64,000 nucleotides of DNA from Pisaster brevispinus (lineage: Eukaryota; Echinodermata; Asteroidea; Forcipulatida; Asteriidae): contig JAMKCF010000136.1 of the NCBI GenBank assembly GCA_023634235.1, positions 1-64,000 on the forward strand, written 5' to 3'. The notes beneath the pieces were generated by a model. It worked only from the letters and a program-made list of their open reading frames with translations. It made no database searches and was not told the origin of the DNA. A program made the translations under genes and the position numbers. Positions within the stretch are counted from its first letter, which is position 1. The number at the start of each line of letters is the position of its first letter. Of this stretch, positions 40,301 to 51,440 are shown piece after piece.

Positions 40301-42960
40301 TTCCAGGGGCCGCTGCGAAGCAAGGTCTCGCCGGCCGGGGTAATGGCCCAAAATAAATTTGAGGTGAAATTGGAAATAACTCCCGTTCTAGGGGGGCTAG
40401 AGAGATGAATTTTTGACCTGACTCTGCCTTAGGTATCCCTGCATCCGAAAATTAGACTTTTGCGACCGATGAGGGCAGGTTTCACACCGGAAAAGACCAG
40501 CAAAAGGGGACGCTACAAACCCCCCGCAAAACACCTTCAACTCGTTTTTGCTAGCAAAGAGACAAAGACAAAATAAGGATGGTCATTTCACCACAAAGGC
40601 ATCATTGGATCTGCACAAGTTTTATACCACTGGAAAGCCCGTCTCAAGGGCTATCTCCGCCATGAAATTGGGGTTGCTGACGATTCTGTAGGCGAGGCGA
40701 GCGGCCTGGATGTTAGGCCTACCCCTAAGAGATATTGAAAAATTCCAGGGGCCGCTGCGAAGCAAGGTCTCGCCGGCCGGTGTAATGGCCCAAAATAAAT
40801 TTGAGGTGAAATTGGGAATAACTCCCGTTCTAGGGGGGCTAGAGAGATGAATTTTTGACCTGACTGTGCCTTAGGTATCCCTGCATCCACAAATTAGACT
40901 TTTGCGGCCGATGAGGGCAGGTTTCACACCGGAAAAGACCAGCAAAAGGGGACGCTACAAACCCCCCGCAAAACACCTTCAACTCGTTTTTGCCAGCAAA
41001 GAGACAAAGACAAAATAAGGATGATCATTTCACCCCCAAGGCATCATCGGATCTGCACAAGTTTTATACCACTGGAAAGCCCGTCTCAAGGGCTATTTTT
41101 GCCATGAATTTGGGGTTGCTGACGATTCTGTAGGCGAGGCGAGCGGCCTGGATGTTAGGCCTACCGCTAAGAGATATTGAAAAATTCCAGGGGCCAGCTG
41201 CGAAGCAAGGTCTCGCCGGCCGGGGTAATGGCCCAAAATAAATTTGAGGTGAAATTGGGAATAACTCCCGTTCTAGGGGGGCTAGAGAGATGAATTTTTG
41301 ACCTGACTGTGCCTTAGGTATCCCTGCATCCACAATTTAGACTTTTGCGACCGATGAGGGCAGGTTTCACACCGGAAAAGACCAGCAAGTGGGGACGCTA
41401 CAAACCCACCGCAAAACACTTTCAACTCGTTTTTGCTGTCAAAGAGACAAAGACAAAATAAGGATGATCATTTTACCCCCAAGGCATCATCGGATCTGCA
41501 CAAGTTTTATACCACTGGAAAGCCCGTCTCAAGGGCTATTTTTGCCATGAATTTGGGGTTGCTGACGATTCTGTAGGCGAGGCGAGCGGCCTGGATGTTA
41601 GGCCTAACCCTAAGAGATATGAAAAATTCAAGGGGCCGCTGCGAAGCAAGGTCTCGCCGGCCGGGGTAATGGCCCAAAATAAATTTGAGGTGAAATTGGG
41701 AATAACTCCCGTTCTAGGGGGGCTAGAGAGATGAATTTTTGACCTGACTCTGCCTTAGGTATCCCTGCATCCACAAATTAGACTTTTGCGACCGATGAGG
41801 GCAGGTTTCACACCGGAAAAGACCAGCAAAAGGGGACGCTACAAACCCCCCGCAAAACACCTTCAACTCGTTTTTGCTAGCAAAGAGACAAAGACAAAAT
41901 AAGGATGGTCATTTCACCACAAAGGCATCATTGGATCTGCACAAGTTTTATACCACTGGAAAGCCCGTCTCAAGGGCTATCTCCGCCATGAAATTGGGGT
42001 TGCTGACGATTCTGTAGGCGAGGCGAGCGGCCTGGATGTTAGGCCTACCCCTAAGAGATATTGAAAAATTCCAGGGGCCGCTGCGAAGCAAGGTCTCGCC
42101 GGCCGGGGTAATGGCCCAAAATAAATTTGAGGTGAAATTGGAAATAACTCCCGTTCTAGGGGGGCTAGAGAGATGAATTTTTAACCTGACTGTGCCTTAG
42201 GTATCCCTGCATCCACAAATTAGACTTTTGCGGCCGATGAGGGCAGGTTTCACACCGGAAAAGACCAGCAAAAGGGGACGCTACAAACCCCCCGCAAAAC
42301 ACCTTCAACTCGTTTTTGCCAGCAAAGAGACAAAGACAAAATAAGGATGATCATTTCACCCCCAAGGCATCATCGGATCTGCACAAGTTTTATACCACTG
42401 GAAAGCCCGTCTCAAGGGCTTTTTTTTCCATGAATTTGGGGTTGCTGACGATTCTGTAGGCGAGGCGAGCGGCCTGGATGTTAGGCCTAACCCTAAGAGA
42501 TATGAAAAATTCAAGGGGCCGCTGCGAAGCAAGGTCTCGCCGGCCGGGGTAATGGCCCAAAATAAATTTGAGGTGAAATTGGGAATAACTCCCGTTCTAG
42601 GGGGGCTAGAGAGATGAATTTTTGACCTGACTGTGCCTTAGGTATCCCTGCATCCACAATTTAGACTTTTGCGGCCGATGAGGGCAGGTTTCACACCGGA
42701 AAAGACCAGCAAATGGGGACGCTACAAACCCACCGCAAAACACTTTCAACTCGTTTTTGCTGTCAAAGAGACAAAGACAAAATAAGGATGATCATTTCAC
42801 CCCCAAGGCATCATCGGATCTGCACAAGTTTTATACCACTGGAAAGCCCGTCTCAAGGGCTATTTTTGCCATGAATTTGGGGTTGCTGACGATTCTGTAG
42901 GCGAGGCGAGCGGCCTGGATGTTAGGCCTAACCCTAAGAGATATGAAAAATTCAAGGGGC
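37365..42960 (+). repeat. Satellite A tetrameric higher-order repeat, ~1.77 kb
   Basis: Monomers with matching private variants recur near 37,525, 39,296 and 41,064, spaced 1,771 and 1,768 bp apart, which is four monomers. Markers found only in this part of the array are GCCAGCAAAG, TTTCACCACAAAGGCATCAT and TTGGAAATAACTCCC. Confidence 0.85.
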
Positions 42961-43073
42961 CGCTGCGAAGCAAGGTCTCGCCGGCCGGGGTAATGGCCCA
43001 AAATAAATTTGAGGTGAAATTGGGAATAACTCCCGTTCTAGGGGGGCTAGAGAGATGAATTTTTGACCTGACT

Positions 43074-43281
43074 CTGCCTTAGGTATCCCTGCATCCGAAA
43101 ATTAGACTTTTGCGACCGATGAGGGCAGGTTTCACACCGGAAAAGACCAGCAAAAGGGGACGCTACAAACCCCCAGCAAAACACCTTCAACTCGTCTTTG
43201 CTGTCAAAGAGACAATAATGAGGTGAGATTGGGAATAATTCTCGTTCTGGGGGGCTAGAGAGATGATTTTGTTACCTGACT
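43074..43281 (+). repeat. Short (208 bp) satellite A monomer at the right edge
   Basis: Spacing is again 208 bp, with a related scar (GACAATAATGAGGTGAGATT). The copy is diverged (CTCTGCATAAGG, GATTTTGTTACC), as expected for the edge of an array. The final full-type monomer after it breaks off at 43,500. Confidence 0.9.
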
Positions 43282-45940
43282 CTGCATAAGGTATCCCTGC
43301 ATCCACAAATTAGACTTTTGCGGCCGACGAGGGCAGGTTTTACACCGGAAAAGAACAGCAAGCGGGGACGCTACAAACCCCCGCAAAACACCTTCAACTC
43401 GTTTTTGCTGTCAAAGAGACAAAGACAAAATAAGGAAGGTCATTTCACCCCCAAGGCATCATCGGATCTGCACAAGTTTTATACCACTGGAAAGCCCGTC
43501 TAGACTAGACTTCCCTGAAGACCTATTCTGTGTGGGGACATGGCCAAATCCCAAAACCTGGGCAATTAGGAGCTTTCTACCAAAAAGTGACGCCATCTTT
43601 GTTGCCCCAAAAACCTCAATAATTCATGGAATAAAATCGTTGCGGTCTTCAAATTTTAACCAGCACCATCGGCGGAGGTGTCCGCAAAAAGTGATCGCCA
43701 AAAATCGGCATGTTACCGGGGGTCGAATTTTTGGAATAATTGACCCTGTCGCCATTTTGAATTTTGGGGTCGAAAATAAAAGTGCAATTTGATGGTGCAG
43801 CATTCTAGACTAGAATTCCCTGAAGACCTTTTCTGTGTGGGGACATGGCCAAATCCCAAATCCTGGGCAATAAGGAGCTTTCTTCCGAAAAGTAACGCCA
43901 TCTTTGTTGCCCAAAAATCCTCAATAATTCATGAAATAAAATCGTTGCGGTCTTCAAATTCGAACCAGCACCATCGGCGGAGGTGTCCGCAAAAAGTGAT
44001 CGCCAAAAATCGGCATGTTACCGGGGTCGATTTTTTGGAATAATTGACCCTATCGCCATTTTGAATTTTGGGGGTCGACAACAAAAGTGCGATTTGACGG
44101 TGCAGCATTCTAGACTAGACTTCCCTGAAGACCTTTTCTGTGTGGGGACATGGCCAAATCCCAAAACCTGGGCAATTAGGAGCTTTCTACCAAAAAGTGA
44201 CGCCATCTTTGTTCCCCCAAAAAACTCAATAATTCATGGAATAAAATCGTTGCGGTCTTCAAATTCGAACCAGCACCATCGGAGGAGGTGTCCGCAAAAA
44301 CTGATCGCCAAAAATCGGCATGTTACCGGGGGTCGAATTTTTGGAATAATTGACAGGTCTACCAAAAAGTGACGCCATCTTTGTTGCCCCCAAAACCTCA
44401 ATAATTCATGGAATAAAATCGTTGCGGTCTTCAAATTCGAACCAGCACCATCGGCGGAGGTGTCCGCAAAAAGTGATCGCCAAAAATCGGCATATTACCA
44501 GGGGTCGAATTTTTGGAATAATAGACAGGTAGTAAGTACCCTGTCGCCATTTTGAATTTTGGGGTCGAAAATAAAAGTGCGATTTGACGGTGCAGCATTC
44601 TAGACTAGACTTCCCTGAAGACCTTTTCTGTGTGGGGACATGGCCAAATCCCAAAACCTGGGCAATTAGGAGCTTTGTACCAAAAGTGACGCCATCTTTG
44701 TTGACCCACAAAAGTCAATAATTCATGGAATAAAATCGTTGCGGTCTTCAAATTCGAACCAGCACCATCGGCGGACGTGTCCGTAAAAAGTGATCGCCAA
44801 AAATCGGCATGTTACGGTGGTCGAATTTTTGGAATATTTGACAGGTAGTACCCTGTCGCCATTTTGAATGTTGGTGTCGACAATAAAAGTGCGATTTGAC
44901 GGTGCAGCATTCTAGACCAGACTTCCCTGAAGACCATTTCTGTGTGGGGACATGGCCAAATCCCAAAACCTGGGCAATTAGGAGCTTTCTACCAAAAAGT
45001 GACGCCGTCTTTATTGACCAAAAAACCTCAATAATTCATGGAATAAAATCGTTGCGGTCTTCAAATTCGAACCAGCACCATCGGCGGAGGTGTCCGCAAA
45101 AAGTGATCGCCAAAAATCGGCATGTTACGGGGGGTCGAATTTTTGGAATAATTGACAGGTAGTACCCTGTCGCCATTTTGAATTTTGGGGTCGAAAATAA
45201 AAGTGCGATTTGACGGTGCAGCATTCTAGACTAGACTTCCCTGAAGACCTTGTCTGTGTGGGGACATGGCCAAATCCCAAAACCTGGGCAATTAGGAGCT
45301 TTCTACCAAAAGATGACGCCATCTTTGTTGCCCCAAAAACCTCAATAATTCATGGAATAAAATCATTGCGGTCTTCAAATTCGAACCAGCACCATCGGCG
45401 GAGGTGTCCGCAAAAAGTGATCGCCAAAAATCGGCATGTTACCGGGGGTCGAATTTTTGGAATAATTGACAGGTAGTACCCTGTCGCCAATTTGAATTTT
45501 GGGGTCGAAAATAAAAGTGCGATTTGACGGTGCAGCATTCTAGACTAGACTTCCCTGAAGACCTTTTCTGTGTGGGGACATGGCCAAATCCCAAAACCTG
45601 GGAAATTAGGAGCTTTCTACCAAAAAGTGACGCCATCTTTGTTGCCCAAAAAACCTCAATAATTCATGAAATAAAATCGTTGCGGTCTTCAAATTCGAAC
45701 TAGCACCATCGGCGGAGGTGTCCGCAAAAAGTGATCGCCAAAAATCGGCATGTTACCGGGGTCAAATTTTTGGAATAATTGACAGGTAGTACCCTGTCGC
45801 CATTTTGAATTTTGGGGTCGACAATAAAAGTGCGATTTGACGGTGCAGCATTCTAGACCAGACTTCCCCGAAGACATTTTCTGTGTGGGGACATGGCCAA
45901 ATCCCAAAACCTGGGCAATTAGGAGCTTTCTACCAAAAAG

Positions 45941-45962
45941 TGATGCCAATTTGAATTTTGGG
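45941..45962 (+). repeat. Deletion junction inside a B monomer
   Basis: The sequence AAAAAGTGATGCC passes directly to AATTTGAATTTTGG, removing about two thirds of a monomer. GCCA occurs at both breakpoints in intact copies (GACGCCATCTTTG and GTCGCCATTTTG), consistent with a microhomology deletion. Confidence 0.85.
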
Positions 45963-47539
45963 GTCGAAAATAAAAGTGCGATTTGACGGTGCAGCATTCT
46001 AGACTAGACTTCCCTGAAGACCTTTTCTGTGTGGGGACATGGCCAAATCCCAAAACCTGGGAAATTAGGAGCTTTCTACCAAAAAGTGACGCCATCTTTG
46101 TTGCCCAAAAAACCTCAATAATTCATGAAATAAAATCGTTGCGGTCTTCAAATTCGAACTAGCACCATCGGCGGAGGTGTCCGCAAAAAGTGATCTACCT
46201 GTCGACATTTGAATTTTGGGGTCGAAAATAAAAGTGCGATTTGACGGTGCAGCATTCCAGACTAGACTTCCCCGAAGACCTTTTCTGTGTGGGGACATGG
46301 CCAAATCCCAAAATCTGGGCAATTAGGAGCTTTCTACCAAAAATTGACGCCATCTTTGTTGCCCAAAAGACCTCAATAATTCATGGAATAAAATCGTTGC
46401 GGTCTTCAAATTCGAACCAGCACCATGGGCGGAGTTGTCCGCAAAAAGTGATCGCCAAAAATCGGCATGTTACCGGTGGTCGAATTTGTGAATATTTGAC
46501 AGGTAGTACCCTGTCGCCATTTTGAATTTTGGGGTTGAAAATAAAAGTGCGATTTGACGGTGCAGCATTCTAGACTAGACTTCCCCGAAGACCTTTTCTG
46601 TGTGGGGACATGGCCAAATCCCAAAATCTGGGCAATTAGGAGCTTTCTACCAAAAATTGACGCCATCTTTGTTGCCCAAAAAACCTCAATAATTCATGGA
46701 ATAAAATCGTTGCGGTCTTCAAATTCGAACCAGCACCATGGGCGGAGGTGTCCGCAAAAAGTGATCGCCAAAAATCGGCATGTTACCGGGGGTCGAATTT
46801 GTGAATATTTGACAGGTAGTACCCTGTCGCCATTTTGAATTTTGGGGTTGAAAATAAAAGTGCGATTTGACGGTGCAGCATTCTAGACTAGACTTCCCTG
46901 AAGACCTTTTTCTGTGTGGGGACATGGCCAAATCCCAAAACCTGGGCAATAAGGAGCTTTGTACCAAAAAGTGACGCCATCTTTGTTGCCCCCAAAACTT
47001 CAATAGTTCATGGAATACAATCGTTGCGGTCTTCAAATTCGAACCGGCACCATCGGCGGAGGTGTCCGCAAAAAGTGATCGCCAAAAATCGGCATGTTAC
47101 CGTGGGTCGAATTTTTGGAATAATTGACAGGTAGTACCCTGTCGCCATTTTGAATTTTGGGGTCGAAAATAAAAGTGCGATTTGACGGTGCAGAATTCTA
47201 GACTAGACTTCCCAGAGGACCTTTTTTTGCGTGGGGACATGGCCAAATCCCAAAACCTGGGCAATTAGGAGCTTTCTACCAAAAAGTGACGCCATCTTTG
47301 TTGCCCAAAAAACCTCAATAATTCATGGAATAAAATCGTTGCGGTCTTCAAATTCGAACCAGCACCATCGACGGAGGTGTCCGCAAGAAGTGATCGCCAA
47401 AAATCGGCATGTTACCGGGTGTCGAATTTTTGGAATAATTGACAGGTAGTACCCTGTCGCCATTTTGAATTTTGGGGTCGACAATAAAAGTGCGATTTGA
47501 CGGTGCAGCATTCTAGACCAGACTTCCCCGAAGACCTTT

Positions 47540-50500
47540 TCTGTGTGGGGACATGGCCAAATCCGAAAAACCTGGGCAATTAGGAGCTTTCTACCAAAAA
47601 GTGACGCCATCTTTGTTGCTCAAAAAACCTCAATAATTCATGAAATAAAATCGTTGCGGTCTTCAAATTCGAACCAGCACCATCGGCGGAGGTGTCCGCA
47701 AAAAGTGATCGCCAAAAATCGGCATGTTACCGGGGGTCGAATTTTTGGAATAATTGACAGGTAGTACCCTGTCGCCATTTTGAATTTTGGAGTCGACAAT
47801 AAAAGTGCGATTTGACGGTGCAGCATTCTAGACCAGACTTCCCCGAAGACCTTTTCTGTGTGGGGACATGGCCAAATCCCAAAACCAAAAAGTGACGCCA
47901 TCTTTGTTGCCCAAAAAACCTCAATAATTCATGGTAAAATCGTTGCGGTCTTCAAATTCGAACCAGCACCATCGGCGGAGGTGTCCGCAAAAAGTGATCG
48001 CCAAAAATCGGCATGTTACGGGGGGTCGAATTTTTGGAATAATTGACAGGTAGTACCCTGTCGCCATTTTGAATTTTGGGGTCGAAAACAAAAGTGCGAT
48101 TTGACGGTGCAGCATTCTAGACTAGACTTCCCTGAAGACCTTTTCTGTGTGGGGACATGACCAAATCCCAAAACCTGGGCAATTAGGAGCTTTCTACCAA
48201 AAAGTGACGCCATCTTTGTTGCCCAAAAAACCTCAATAATTCATGGAATAAAATCGCTGCGGTCTTCAAATTCGAACCAGCACCATCGGCGGAGGTGTCC
48301 GCAAAAAGTGATCGCCAAGTATCGGCATGTTACCGGGGGTCGAACCTTTGGAATAATTGACAGGTAGTACCCTGTCGCGATTTTGAATTTTGGGGTCGAA
48401 AATAAAAGTGCGATTTGACGGTGCAGCATTCTAGACTAGACTTCCCTGAATACCTTTTCTGTGTGGGGACATGGCCAAATCCCAAAACCTGGGCAATTGG
48501 GAGCTTTCTACCAAAAAGTGACGCCATCTTTGTTCCCCAAAAAACCTCAATAAGTCATGGAATAAAATCGTTGCGGTCTTCAAATTCGAACCAGCACCAT
48601 GGGCGGAGGTGTCCGCAAAAAGTGATCGCCAAAAATCGGCATGTTACCGGGGGTCGAATTTTTGGAATAATTGACAGGTAGTACCCTGTCGCCATTTTGA
48701 ATTTTTGGGGTCGAAAATAAAAGTGCAATTTGACGGTGCAGCATTCTAAACTAGACTTCCCTGAAGACCTTTTCTGTGTGGGGACATGGCCAAATCCCAA
48801 AACCTGGGCAATTAGGAGCTTTCTACCAAAAAGTGACGCCATCTTTGTTGCCCAAAAAACATCAATAATTCATGGAATGAAATCGTTGCGGTCATCAAAT
48901 TCGAACCAGCACCATCGGCGGAGGTGTCCGCAAAAAGTAATCGCCAAAAATCGGCATGTTACCGGGGGTCGAACTTTTGGAATAATTGACAGGTAGTACC
49001 CTGTCGCCATTTTGAATTTTGGGGTCGAAAATAAAAGTGCGATTTGACGGTGCGACATTCTAGACTAGACTTCCCTGAAGACCTTTTCTGTGTGGGGACA
49101 TGGCCAAATCCCAAAACCTGGGCAATTAGGAGCTTTCTACCAAAAAGTGACGCCATCTTTGTTGCCCAAAAAACCTCAATAATTCATGGAATAAAATCGC
49201 TGCGGTCTTCAAATTCGAACCAGCACCATCGGCGGAGGTGTCCGCAAAAAGTGATCGCCAAAAATCGGCATGTTACCGGGGGTCGAACTTTTGGAATAAT
49301 TGACAGGTAGTACCCTGTCGCCATTTTGAATTTTGGGGTCGAAAATAAAAGTGCGATTTGACGGTGCGACATTCTAGAGTAGACTTCCCTGAAGACCTTT
49401 TTCTGTGTGGGGACATGGCCAAATCCAAAAACCTGGGCGATTAGGAGCTTTCTACCAAAAAGTGACGCCATCTTTGTTGCCAAAAAAACATCAATAATTC
49501 ATGAAATAAAATCGTTGCGGTCTTCAAATTCGAACCAGCACCATCGGCGGAGGTGTCCGCAAAAAGTGATCGCCAAAAATCGGCATGTTACGGGGGGTCG
49601 AATTTTTGGAATAATTGACAGGTAGTACCCTGTCGCCATTTTGAATTTTGGGGTCGAAAACAAAAGTGCAATTTGACGGTGCAGCATTCTAGACTAGACT
49701 TCCCTGAAGACCTTTTCTGTGTGGGGACATGGCCAAATCCGAAAAACCTGGGCAATTAGGAGCTTTCTACCAAAAAGTGACGCCATCTTTGTTGCTCAAA
49801 AAACCTCAATAATTCATGAAATAAAATCGTTGCGGTCTTCAAATTCGAACCAGCACCATCGGCGGAGGTGTCCGCAAAAAGTGATCGCCAAAATTCGGCA
49901 TGTTACCGGGGGTCGAATTTTTGGAATAATTGACAGGTAGTACCCTGTCGCCATTTTGAATTTTGGAGTCGACAATAAAAGTGCGATTTGACGGTGCAGC
50001 ATTCTAGACCAGACTTCCCCGAAGACCTCTTCTGTGTGGGGACATGGCCAAATCCCAAAACCAAAAAGTGACGCCATCTTTGTTGCCCAAAAAACCTCAA
50101 TAATTCATGGTAAAATCGTTGCGGTCTTCAAATTCGAACCAGCACCATCGGCGGAGGTGTCCGCAAAAAGTGATCGCCAAAAATCGGCATGTTACGGGGG
50201 GTCGAATTTTTGGAATAATTGACAGGTAGTACCCTGTCGCCATTTTGAATTTTGGGGTCGAAAACAAAAGTGCGATTTGACGGTGCAGCATTCTAGACTA
50301 GACTTCCCTGAAGACCTTTTCTGTGTGGGGACATGACCAAATCCCAAAACCTGGGCAATTAGGAGCTTTCTACCAAAAAGTGACGCCATCTTTGTTGCCC
50401 AAAAAACCTCAATAATTCATGGAATAAAATCGCTGCGGTCTTCAAATTCGAACCAGCACCATCGGCGGAGGTGTCCGCAAAAAGTGATCGCCAAGTATCG

Positions 50501-51440
50501 GCATGTTACCGGGGGTCGAACCTTTGGAATAATTGACAGGTAGTACCCTGTCGCCATTTTGAATTTTGGGGTCGAAAATAAAAGTGCAATTTGACGGTGC
50601 AGCATTCTAAACTAGACTTCCCTGAAGACCTTTTCTGTGTGGGGACATGGCCAAATCCCAAAACCTGGGCAATTAGGAGCTTTCTACCAAAAAGTGACGC
50701 CATCTTTGTTGCCCAAAAAACATCAATAATTCATGGAATGAAATCGTTGCGGTCATCAAATTCGAACCAGCACCATCGGCGGAGGTGTCCGCAAAAAGTA
50801 ATCGCCAAAAATCGGCATGTTACCGGGGGTCGAACTTTTGGAATAATTGACAGGTAGTACCCTGTCGCCATTTTGAATTTTGGGGTCGAAAATAAAAGTG
50901 CGATTTGACGGTGCGACATTCTAGACTAGACTTCCCTGAAGACCTTTTCTGTGTGGGGACATGGCCAAATCCCAAAACCTGGGCAATTAGGAGCTTTCTA
51001 CCAAAAAGTGACGCCATCTTTGTTGCCCAAAAAACCTCAATAATTCATGGAATAAAATCGCTGCGGTCTTCAAATTCGAACCAGCACCATCGGCGGAGGT
51101 GTCCGCAAAAAGTGATCGCCAAAAATCGGCATGTTACCGGGGGTCGAACTTTTGGAATAATTGACAGGTAGTACCCTGTCGCCATTTTGAATTTTGGGGT
51201 CGAAAATAAAAGTGCGATTTGACGGTGCGACATTCTACAGTAGACTTCCCTGAAGACCTTTTTCTGTGTGGGGACATGGCCAAATCCAAAAACCTGGGCG
51301 ATTAGGAGCTTTCTACCAAAAAGTGACGCCATCTTTGTTGCCAAAAAAACATCAATAATTCATGAAATAAAATCGTTGCGGTCTTCAAATTCGAACCAGC
51401 ACCATCGGCGGAGGTGTCCGCAAAAAGTGATCGCCAAAAA
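47540..51440 (+). repeat. Segmental duplication inside satellite B
   Basis: The block 47,540-48,361 matches 49,716-50,537 (offset 2,176), and 48,677-49,580 matches 50,538-51,441 (offset 1,861). The offset change of 315 bp means the monomer 48,362-48,676 is absent from the second copy. Shared private markers include AAATCCGAAAAACCTGG, the shortened CCCAAAACCAAAAAGTGACG and CATGACCAAATCC. Confidence 0.9.

Larger units (their letters stand above)
81..43500 (+). repeat. Satellite A: ~442 bp tandem repeat array
   Basis: The array is a head-to-tail series of about one hundred monomers, all in one orientation. Using the landmark GCCTTAGGTATCCCTGCATC, successive copies are spaced 442-443 bp apart, for example 651, 1093, then 1735, 2178 and 2620, with shorter steps where monomers carry deletions. 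Other landmarks in each full monomer are GCAGGTTTCACACC, AAACCCCCCGCAAAACAC, CAAGGCATCATCGGATCTG, GAGCGGCCTGGATGTTAGG and CGCCGGCCGGGGTAATGG. Copies differ by a limited set of shared variants, such as GCTAGCAAAG, GCTGTCAAAG or GCCAGCAAAG at one site and CCGAAAATT or CCACAAATT at another, in many combinations. I recognise no gene, tRNA, rRNA or transposase in the monomer. Small ORFs of 60-100 codons recur only because the monomer recurs, and 442 is not divisible by three. It is most likely heterochromatic satellite DNA. Confidence 0.97.

Noticed and set aside
254..43503. Many 60-100 codon ORFs in satellite A (plus-strand MRAGFTPEKTSK type and minus-strand MDAGIPKAQSGQ type)
   Set aside because: They recur only with the repeat unit, are broken by frameshifts and stops in many monomers, resemble no protein family, and the 442 bp unit is not a multiple of three.
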